From contig NZ_BJXB01000021.1 of NCBI RefSeq assembly GCF_007990775.1, forward strand, positions 37,701-101,700: a stretch of DNA of 64,000 nucleotides, given 5' to 3'. Positions 57,518 through 64,000 of the stretch are shown in pieces (position 1 is the first letter of the stretch; the number at the start of each line of letters is the position of its first letter). This DNA is from Deinococcus cellulosilyticus NBRC 106333 = KACC 11606. GTDB lineage: Bacteria > Deinococcota > Deinococci > Deinococcales > Deinococcaceae. The translations under genes and the position numbers were made by a program. Below the pieces are notes generated by a model. The model made no database searches. It was not told where the DNA came from and was given only the letters and a program-made list of their open reading frames with translations.

Positions 57518-59089
57518 CTACCAGCGCAACTTGGAGCTCCGTGACAGGTCTTTCAGCAGGGTCCGGGCGGTGTTGCGACCACTTGCTCCCATGATTCCCC
57601 CGCCGGGGTGGGTGCTTGCACCTGTCATGTACAGGTTCTTCAGGGTGGGCCAGCGGTACTCACTCGCGCCCAGAAAAGGCCGCAGGGCGAACATCTGGTC
57701 GGTGCCCATCTCCAGATGCATCACGTTGCCTCGCCTCAGGCTCAAGTTATCCTGAAGCCAGGCTGGCGATTGTACGAGCTCACCCACAATCTGCTCTCTG
57801 GTGCCCGGAGCGTAATGTTCAAAGGCGTTCAGAATGTAATCCCGCGCCTCTTTGGTGCGCTCTGCCCAGCTTCCTGAGGACAGTTCAAAGGGGTAGTACT
57901 GCGCCCAGAGCCACAACACCTCACCGTCCGGTGGGGCCAGCGAATCGTCAATGCTGCTGAAACTCATGGCAATGATGGGTGGGTCTCTGGTGGGTTCTCC
58001 AGCAAGATATTCTCCGTAGGCCTTCAGGAGTTGCTGCTCATTTTTGATCAGGAGCCCAAGACCGATTCTGGATTCTGGTTCCACATGGTTCAGGTACTTC
58101 ACTTTTCCTTTGAGGGCCAGACGCAGGATCATGCCGAAACCGTTTCCCACCCTCACTTTTCGGGCAAGCTCTGGAACTTTGTCTTCAGGGAGGGCGTCTA
58201 CGGTCTGCAGCACATGGGTGCCGCTGACCACAGCTTTGGCGGTGTACACGTCCCCATCTTCCAGACGCACCCCGACCGCCCGATCTCCCTCGGTCAGGAT
58301 GTCTTTCACGGGTGCACTCAGGAAGATGTGCCCCCCGTAAGCTTCAATGGCGCGCTTGAGGGCCTTCGTCAGGCCTCCGCTGCCCCCTCTCGGGCGAGCC
58401 ACCCCTCCCACATGGTAGAGCGGGTGCCAGAGCAGGAAAGGGGCACTCATGACCTCGGTGGGTGGAGGTCCAGATTGCGCCGCCATCCAGGTGAGGGGCG
58501 CACGCACCCGTTCCTCTGAGAAGTACTCTCTTGCCACATCTCCATAAGGCCGCATGATGTGGGTGAGTTTCTTCTGCCAGTCTTTCTGCATGCCCGAGCC
58601 CCACACCAGATGCCTCCCGAGGTCCAGAGGATTGGGTGCGCTGAGAAAGGCCTCATTCACGCTTTTTGCAAAAGGGGTCCAGTCCTGCACGAAACGCTGG
58701 TAGGCTTCACCCTGGCCAGGGAAGATCCGGTCCAGTTCCTGTGCAGTGCGGTCCAGATCGCGCCACACAAACCACGGTGTTTCGCCATCTGAGCAGTGAA
58801 ACAGCGGATCAAGCTCCAGGTAGTGCAGGCCAAACTTTTCGAGTTCCAGTTCCTGCACAATGGGCGTCATGCGGATCAGGATGTGGGCACTCCCCCCATA
58901 ATCGAAGCGGTAACCACTGACCAGTTCCTCGGTGGACACGGCCCCACCCACCAGGTGCCGCTTCTCGAAAACCGCCACCTTGTAACCTGCACGGGCAGCG
59001 TAGGCAGCCGTCACCAGAGCGTTGTGTCCCGCACCCACAATGATCACGTCGTAATCCAAGGCTCCATCCCCCAGTTCCTGTGCGTTCAT
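57518..59089 (-). CDS. crtO: CrtO-type carotenoid ketolase
   Basis: A 523-residue FAD enzyme: VIIVGAGHNALVTAAYAARAG, FEKRHLVGGAVSTEEL, the internal GGSGGLTKALKRAIEAYGG pattern and the C-terminal LYMTGASTHPGGGIMGASGRN. This is the CrtO ketolase group of Deinococcus and cyanobacteria, which adds a keto group to the beta-ring. The first ATG giving a family-like N-terminus is chosen; upstream in-frame codons lie in the leader. First gene of the carotenoid operon. Confidence 0.88.
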   Translation of the reverse strand: MNAQELGDGALDYDVIIVGAGHNALVTAAYAARAGYKVAVFEKRHLVGGAVSTEELVSGYRFDYGGSAHILIRMTPIVQELELEKFGLHYLELDPLFHCSDGETPWFVWRDLDRTAQELDRIFPGQGEAYQRFVQDWTPFAKSVNEAFLSAPNPLDLGRHLVWGSGMQKDWQKKLTHIMRPYGDVAREYFSEERVRAPLTWMAAQSGPPPTEVMSAPFLLWHPLYHVGGVARPRGGSGGLTKALKRAIEAYGGHIFLSAPVKDILTEGDRAVGVRLEDGDVYTAKAVVSGTHVLQTVDALPEDKVPELARKVRVGNGFGMILRLALKGKVKYLNHVEPESRIGLGLLIKNEQQLLKAYGEYLAGEPTRDPPIIAMSFSSIDDSLAPPDGEVLWLWAQYYPFELSSGSWAERTKEARDYILNAFEHYAPGTREQIVGELVQSPAWLQDNLSLRRGNVMHLEMGTDQMFALRPFLGASEYRWPTLKNLYMTGASTHPGGGIMGASGRNTARTLLKDLSRSSKLRW

Positions 59090-59329
59090 GCTACCACGTC
59101 CAGTTTTCTGCCCTATCAGACGGTGGTTTTGATGGTAGAGCAGCTTACAATACACCTTTCTAAAACCTGAGCCGGAATTGAAGGTTTAATGAACCCCCTC
59201 TTGTGACCGCCACAGAAGGTTCAGAAACTGTAACGCTTATCATGGCCTCAGATTCATTGGAACACCCTTGCTGCACACTGGAATGCTCTTGTCCAGTGAG
59301 TCTAGATTTTTGTTTTGCAGGAGACCCCC

Positions 59330-60949
59330 ATGAAAAGACTGACTGGCCTGACTGCACTGCTGATCCTCACTGCCTGTTCGCAAACCCCTGGTGGACCGGC
59401 CCCCCTGCCTGGTGGTTTCTCGGGAGACCTCCCCAGAGGCGCAGAGACCGTGACGGAAAGTGAATTTCGCTCCCACATCAATGATCCCGGCGCGAAAGTG
59501 TTCACGCCCGAACAGGAACAGAAAGAAAAAGAAGCCGCAGCAAAACAGGACGCGGCAAATCAGAAAGCAGTCGAGGATTTCATGGCTGCCCACCCGGAAC
59601 TGGCCGACCTGAAAATCCTGATTGGCCTTTCCCCCAAACCCACGGACACCGAAGTTCAGAAGCTGCCAGATGGCAACTTTGAACTCAGCACCCCGGACAA
59701 CAGCAAAAATGACCTGAAGGTCATCACTCTGGGCAAAAAATTCAAGTACGCCGAAGTGGCCCGCAGCCTCGAAAACTTCCCCAGGCAAAGCAACCAGCTG
59801 GGCATGTACGAGATGTTCTACCCCAATGTCCCCGAAGCCTACCGCAAACGCCTTGAGCTGCCCACCCCGGAAAGCCTGAAAAACGCAAATGCCCAGACCA
59901 TCTCCAGCCTGAACCTCAAAATTGGAGACATCTATGCCGATCTGGTGTTCAAGATTCCTGATCCCACCAAACCCATTGGGTGGGTGGAAAAACCCGAAGA
60001 TGAAGAAGGCTACCTGGATGGCAGCGACCGCACCAACTCGGACGCCAGTTGCTCGGCTTTCAAGGACACTGGCATCTACAAGAACTTTGAGTGGCCCCTC
60101 AAGTATTACGCCACCTCCGTGAAAAACCAGGGGCGGCGGGGCAGTTGCGTGGCCTTTGCCATCACCTCAGCCACCGAGCTGCAGCATGCGAAGAAAAACA
60201 GTGAATGGGCCAACCTCTCAGAGCAATCCTTCTACAACCGCATCGCCGGGCACTGGCAACCCAGAACCTATGGGGATGGGGCAGACACCACCTACATCTA
60301 CAACACCTCCGCAGCAGAGCAGTACAAATTCGCCTACGAAAAAGAGTGGGGCTACAACCCCTCCCTGAGCCGCACCAACATCAAAAATGCCGCCGATGAA
60401 TTGATCGGGTACAGCAACTCCTGCACCGGATACGCAGACAGCTACTGCTCCAACACGGCTGCACAGAGCAAATTCTGGTGCCTTCCCCTGCTGGGACAGA
60501 ATTACTGCATGTACCTGCCCAAAATCGTCAATCCTGCCACCCCCAGCATCGTGCCCAAAGGTCAGCTGGAACTGTGGAACCATGAGAAAAAGGACCTCTC
60601 CATTGCCTACATGGTCCTGACCCTGGCGTTCGGGAACACGGTGGTGGCCAGCCTGGAAGTCATGCCAAGCTGGGACAACGCCAACAGCAACGGTTTCGCA
60701 CAGTCCAGGGCCTACGACCTCGACAGTGGGAAGGGCAGCCGTGGTGGGCACGCCGTGAACATCACCGGTTTCATCACCAACGAGAAACTGCAGAGCAAAC
60801 TGCCCAACGCCACCCCCGGTGACGGTGGAGGCTACTTCATTGTCAAGAACTCCTGGGGAGCCTGCTGGAAAGATGGCGGCTACATTTACATCCCCTTCGA
60901 TTACATGAAACATTATGGCTACTCGGCCATCCGGGTGCAGGTGGATTGA
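59330..60949 (+). CDS. Papain-like (C1A) cysteine protease lipoprotein
   Basis: A 539-residue exported protein. The lipobox LLILTAC predicts lipid anchoring. A long N-terminal region (residues 20-240) with a charged helix (EQEQKEKEAAAKQDAA) precedes the peptidase domain: VKNQGRRGSCVAFA (oxyanion Gln and catalytic Cys), RGGHAVNITGF (His) and FIVKNSWGACW (Asn), all in papain order. AGGAG precedes the ATG by 7 bases. Divergent from crtO. The N-terminal part may be an inhibitory propeptide. Confidence 0.9.
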   Translation: MKRLTGLTALLILTACSQTPGGPAPLPGGFSGDLPRGAETVTESEFRSHINDPGAKVFTPEQEQKEKEAAAKQDAANQKAVEDFMAAHPELADLKILIGLSPKPTDTEVQKLPDGNFELSTPDNSKNDLKVITLGKKFKYAEVARSLENFPRQSNQLGMYEMFYPNVPEAYRKRLELPTPESLKNANAQTISSLNLKIGDIYADLVFKIPDPTKPIGWVEKPEDEEGYLDGSDRTNSDASCSAFKDTGIYKNFEWPLKYYATSVKNQGRRGSCVAFAITSATELQHAKKNSEWANLSEQSFYNRIAGHWQPRTYGDGADTTYIYNTSAAEQYKFAYEKEWGYNPSLSRTNIKNAADELIGYSNSCTGYADSYCSNTAAQSKFWCLPLLGQNYCMYLPKIVNPATPSIVPKGQLELWNHEKKDLSIAYMVLTLAFGNTVVASLEVMPSWDNANSNGFAQSRAYDLDSGKGSRGGHAVNITGFITNEKLQSKLPNATPGDGGGYFIVKNSWGACWKDGGYIYIPFDYMKHYGYSAIRVQVD

Positions 60950-60953
60950 ATTT

Positions 60954-61109
60954 CAGTTTACAGTTCAAAGTAGACAGTTCACGGCGAGATGGGTGCTGAT
61001 GAATTTCTATCCCAAACAACCAGGACAGGAAAAAATCCTGTCCTTTTAAATTTTTGACGTTTTGCTGGGTTTTTCTTTTTACTGTGAACCGTTCACAGTT
61101 TACAGTGAA
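60954..61109. repeat. Heptamer-repeat element flanking a terminator
   Basis: Left: CAGTTTA, CAGTTCA, AAGTAGA, CAGTTCA (60954-60981). Right: CTGTGAA, CCGTTCA, CAGTTTA, CAGTGAA (61082-61109). The terminator of the protease gene lies between them. Confidence 0.65.
61022..61048 (+). terminator. Terminator after the C1A protease gene
   Basis: AGGACAGGA/TCCTGTCCT hairpin with a 5-base A loop, followed by TTT and an AT-rich stretch with TTTTT. Confidence 0.82.
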
Positions 61110-61112
61110 CCC

Positions 61113-61346
61113 TTACGCCAGCATGCGGCGCTTGCGGATGTCCAGCATCACCATGCGGTAGGCCTGTGGAGACACCAGATCCCTCAGGGCCTCAAGCGCG
61201 TCTTCAATGGTCTCGAAGGTGCTTTCCTCATCGGTTTCGAGGAGCACTTTGCTTTCCTGTGTGATGTAAAAACGAACGTCCATTTCAGGGGTATAGGTGG
61301 CGCAGAACAGGCGGCCTTTTGCAGTGGGCAACATGAAATCTTCCAT
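61113..61346 (-). CDS. Small uncharacterised protein
   Basis: A 77-residue protein starting MEDFMLPTAKGRLFC: a beta-rich N-terminal half (VRFYITQESKVLLETD) followed by a helix (TIEDALEALRDLV) and a basic end (DIRKRRMLA). GAAGGAG lies 8 bases before the ATG. No family recognised. It has the methyltransferase gene upstream on the same strand, 43 bases away, and may be co-transcribed. Confidence 0.68.
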   Translation of the reverse strand: MEDFMLPTAKGRLFCATYTPEMDVRFYITQESKVLLETDEESTFETIEDALEALRDLVSPQAYRMVMLDIRKRRMLA

Positions 61347-61389
61347 TTGGATGCTCCTTCTGGGTGGGTTGTCGGGAATGCACTTTATC

Positions 61390-62295
61390 TTACACCCTGG
61401 ACAGGGAACGGGCAGTGACCAGAATATAGTATTTGCCCGTGACATTCACGCTGTAGCGGTGTTTCTGGAAATACCGCCGGAAAAAAGCCACATCTTTGAA
61501 GAGCAGAGACAGTTCTGGCTCACGGTAATTCACCATCCTTGCCCCATAGCTGATTTCTCCCCCGGAGTAACGGCTGTTCGGGAAGGCGAGCAGCCAGTGG
61601 CCTCCGAGTTTGATGTGTTTGAGCAAACGCCGGAACACCGGTTCCACCTCAATGTTCGCGCTTTGCAGGGTTCCGATGCTGAGGATCAGGTCAAACGTTC
61701 CAAGGTCCTCTGGAAGTGCGTTGATGTCTGCAACCTGAAACCGGTGCTGTGGGAAACGCCCTCTGGCGATGTTCAGGGCACTCTCGCTGTGGTCGAGGCC
61801 CAGCACTTCAAAATGGTTTCCGGGATAAGCAAGATCCAGCAACCTGAGCTCTTCCCCACTGTTCACCCCGAGGTCCAGAATGCGGGCCTCTGCAGGAAGA
61901 TCCAGGCTTCGCAGGGCCTGAATTGCATCCAGCAGAAAATACGGTTCCTCCAGTTTGTGGATGCGCTGAAACTCGCTCTGAGCGCCATATTTTTCGGTGT
62001 TGCTGGAAAGGGTGCGGTCCCTCTGGCGTGTCTCTTTCTTCTGGAAGGTGATCTTCAGGAAAGGTCCGTCCCGCTCTGGCACACGCATGTGACAGTCCAG
62101 CCGGTCTGCGAGGTCCATCCAGACCCTGAGGGGATGGAAGAGAAAAGTCTGCCCTCCGATCTCCAATTCCTCTCCAGCGTAGTGTCCCAGATAAGGGTCT
62201 GGGTCCAGCACACGGAAAGTCACGCTGGAGCTCCGGGAAAGCTGGTCTGTCAACTGGGGGATGGCCTGAAAAAGGGGCACAGCGCTGAAATCCAC
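61390..62295 (-). CDS. Class I SAM-dependent methyltransferase
   Basis: A 301-residue enzyme. The SAM motif ILDLGVNSGEELRLL is followed by LGLDHSESALNIARGRF and an acidic strand DLILSIGTLQ. The N-terminal 110 residues (HPLRVWMDLADRL and strands) form an unassigned substrate or binding region. It starts with GTG; TATAAC lies 6 bases before it, consistent with leaderless initiation. Divergent from the patatin gene; substrate unknown. Confidence 0.82.
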   Translation of the reverse strand: MDFSAVPLFQAIPQLTDQLSRSSSVTFRVLDPDPYLGHYAGEELEIGGQTFLFHPLRVWMDLADRLDCHMRVPERDGPFLKITFQKKETRQRDRTLSSNTEKYGAQSEFQRIHKLEEPYFLLDAIQALRSLDLPAEARILDLGVNSGEELRLLDLAYPGNHFEVLGLDHSESALNIARGRFPQHRFQVADINALPEDLGTFDLILSIGTLQSANIEVEPVFRRLLKHIKLGGHWLLAFPNSRYSGGEISYGARMVNYREPELSLLFKDVAFFRRYFQKHRYSVNVTGKYYILVTARSLSRV

Positions 62296-62393
62296 CTCTG
62301 AGTTATACCAGAGGATGAAATCCCTGATTTCTCCTCTGCTGCTTTTGTCCTAGAATATGAGAGAGAAATTAAACAACCCTTTTGGAGGCACTC

Positions 62394-63992
62394 ATGAACG
62401 GTCTGGTTTTCAGCGGAGGCGGAATCCACTTCGCCACACACGCAGGCGTGATGGAAGAACTGTACAGCAAGGACCCCGCAGGTCTGTCCTCCTTTCAGGT
62501 CATTGTGGGAACTTCCGCTGGCTCGATTTATGGAGGACTGCTTGCGGCAGGCTACACTCCAAAGCAGGTCAGTCTGCTCAGCACCATCCTCTCCCAGCCC
62601 CCTTTCGGAGATACCCTCTTCGATGCAGATCCAGGAAGTTTCGCAGCCGCTTTCCTCAAATACGATCTGAATTATGTCAAAGGAGCAGTGCGGGGCTGGA
62701 ACCTGCTGTCCCTGTTTGAAGCTTTCCTGCACCGCGAAACCGCCCAGAAACTCCAGCAGACCCTGCAATCTGACTCAGACTTTGCTCCTGCAAAATCCCT
62801 GCTGGTGGAGCGCTACGAGCTGAACCTCAAAGCTGAGCGCAATGCAGCGTATTACGCCCAGCAGCTGAACTTTGGAGAGATCCCAAAAGACCTCTATGTG
62901 GTCAGCACCAACGCCTACACCGGACAGAATGTGGTGTTCACAAAAGTGGGCACCCGCGAAGAGGAATTGAAAAGGGAAAACCGCCTGTGCTTTCCCACCG
63001 ACTACATCAATCCCAGCAGCAGCATCCAGACCGCCGTGAACCTGCAGGCCATGAAGGTCTCTGCCCAGCCAGACGAACCCGAGCACCTGCACCTGCGCCG
63101 CTTCGAGCACCGGGTGTACTGGGAATTTGACCGCAGCCTGTACGGGGAGCAGTTGCCCCTCTCGGTGGCCATCCGGGCCAGCATGAGCATCCCCGGGGTG
63201 TTTGAACCCCAGTGGATTCAGAAAACCCTCGAAAAAGGCCAGACCGCCCTTGATCCTTTTGTGGATGGTGGGGTCACCAGCAACTTCGCAGTCAGTGTCG
63301 CGATCCACCAGGCCCTCGGGAACTGCCAGGATGTGCTCGGGATCTCCCTGACCAACCTGGGCTACCGCCTGCCTGACCCCCGCGCCACCGACAACGCCAT
63401 CTCCATCCTGATGCGCAGCTTCGATTACTCCGGTGACGCCATCCTCGACCTGATGCGTGAGGAGGCCGACCTCGACCACAAACGGTTCACCATCATCAAC
63501 GCCATGAGCCAGCTCGACATTCCCCTCACAGGCGTTTCCCAGCTTCCCAGACTCATCGGAGAAGGCAAAGAAATTGCCCAGCAGTACTGGACCACCGCCA
63601 CAGCCTTCTTTGCCAGCGAAAACATCCCGGAAATGTTCAAAAACCCCGGCCAGATGATGATCTACCTGTCCGACGCCGCCACCACGGGCTCCCAGGCCTT
63701 TGAGAACCTCAAACAGCAGGGCACCAGCCAGCTTCCTGCCCCCACCGAGGCCGATGTCAGCAACCTGTTCGGTGGCCTGCAAAAAGGCGGAGCCTGGATG
63801 TGGGTCAGCATCGTGATCATGCTTGCCCTGTGCGGCGCAGTCAGCCTGATCCTCGCTGCCCTCAGAACACTCGGAGGATCAGGCCTCTGGAGCTTGCTCT
63901 GGCTGCTCCTGCTCACCGGACTGGCCTACTGGTTGCTCAGGCAGTACGCACTGGGTGTGATTCGCAAGAACAAGACCGTGCAGATCAGGTGA
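62394..63992 (+). CDS. Patatin-like phospholipase with C-terminal membrane helices
   Basis: A 532-residue hydrolase. The oxyanion loop GLVFSGGGIHF, the nucleophile elbow IVGTSAGSIYGG and the dyad Asp in PFVDGGVTSNF identify the patatin fold (Ser-Asp dyad). The last 70 residues hold two membrane helices (WVSIVIMLALCGAVSLIL and LWSLLWLLLLTGLAYWLL), so the enzyme is anchored with its domain in the cytoplasm or periplasm. GGAGG precedes the ATG by 6 bases. The gene ends 8 bases before the window does. Confidence 0.9.
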   Translation: MNGLVFSGGGIHFATHAGVMEELYSKDPAGLSSFQVIVGTSAGSIYGGLLAAGYTPKQVSLLSTILSQPPFGDTLFDADPGSFAAAFLKYDLNYVKGAVRGWNLLSLFEAFLHRETAQKLQQTLQSDSDFAPAKSLLVERYELNLKAERNAAYYAQQLNFGEIPKDLYVVSTNAYTGQNVVFTKVGTREEELKRENRLCFPTDYINPSSSIQTAVNLQAMKVSAQPDEPEHLHLRRFEHRVYWEFDRSLYGEQLPLSVAIRASMSIPGVFEPQWIQKTLEKGQTALDPFVDGGVTSNFAVSVAIHQALGNCQDVLGISLTNLGYRLPDPRATDNAISILMRSFDYSGDAILDLMREEADLDHKRFTIINAMSQLDIPLTGVSQLPRLIGEGKEIAQQYWTTATAFFASENIPEMFKNPGQMMIYLSDAATTGSQAFENLKQQGTSQLPAPTEADVSNLFGGLQKGGAWMWVSIVIMLALCGAVSLILAALRTLGGSGLWSLLWLLLLTGLAYWLLRQYALGVIRKNKTVQIR

Positions 63993-64000
63993 AATTGCGA

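Noticed and set aside
1..64000. tRNA or rRNA genes
   Set aside because: No cloverleaf-type pattern with a GGTTCRA arm and no rRNA sequence was noticed on either strand.

Overview
The window looks like chromosomal DNA of a Deinococcus-lineage bacterium. This is inferred from the family content: a deinoxanthin-type carotenoid cluster (CrtO ketolase, CruF hydratase, CrtD-like desaturase), a TTHB210-like secreted protein, Thermus/Deinococcus-type TyrRS and many small Deinococcus-style proteins. It also fits the many genes with a TANNNT -10 box only 5-7 bases before the start codon (leaderless mRNAs). I see no rRNA, tRNA, CRISPR array, IS element or prophage. Base composition is GC-rich apart from two sharply AT-rich blocks lying inside genes.

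Layout. 1-2.9 kb: end of a nitrate-type ABC ATPase, a NarK-type transporter, a zinc metallopeptidase and a small membrane protein. 3-6.2 kb: two APH-fold kinases and an unknown protein, with two near-identical promoter-hairpin units. 6.2-8.2 kb: a minus-strand operon of small secreted or stress-type proteins (SRPBCC, TTHB210-like, CHRD, SnoaL-like). 8.4-13.6 kb: a large SARP/STAND-type regulator divergent from a two-gene unknown operon. 13.6-15.3 kb: tyrosyl-tRNA synthetase with an AT-rich insert. 15.6-17.7 kb: MOSC protein, APH(6)-type kinase and TrmK, overlapping. 17.7-25.6 kb: outer-membrane protein, CitE-like lyase, cytochrome c, DUF2167 protein, astacin protease, oligoendopeptidase F, MocR regulator and GNAT. 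26-27.7 kb: secreted GH5 glycoside hydrolase. 28-34.2 kb: CitA/CitB-type two-component pair behind a binding-protein ABC importer. 34.3-37.5 kb: OmpR-type two-component pair divergent from an unknown gene. 37.6-44.9 kb: Tat-exported amine oxidase, guanylate kinase, an XRE-deformylase operon, DUF1152, GNAT, NUDIX and a DUF4097 beta-helix. 45-48.8 kb: MarR-DoxX and hydrolase-TetR-YrdB units with visible palindromic operators. 49-52.9 kb: transketolase and MoeA. 52.9-59.1 kb: carotenoid cluster. 59.3-64 kb: papain-like lipoprotein protease, methyltransferase and patatin phospholipase.

How genes work together. The carotenoid genes form a coupled minus-strand operon: CrtO, a fused CrtYcd-CruF protein, a PlsC-like acyltransferase and a GT2 glycosyltransferase, followed by a CrtD-like desaturase. 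The set suggests a cyclised, hydroxylated, ketolated and possibly glycosyl-ester carotenoid. Direct repeats of TTAACA with an 11-bp period lie upstream of both the OmpR-type regulator and the distant two-gene unknown operon, suggesting shared control. MarR and DoxX share an identical-core operator.

Most unusual signals: in-frame AT-rich blocks in tyrS and in the SARP-type regulator; a family of 7-bp-period repeats in six intergenic places, often as inverted pairs; duplicated promoter-immediate-terminator units; and the CrtYcd-CruF fusion.
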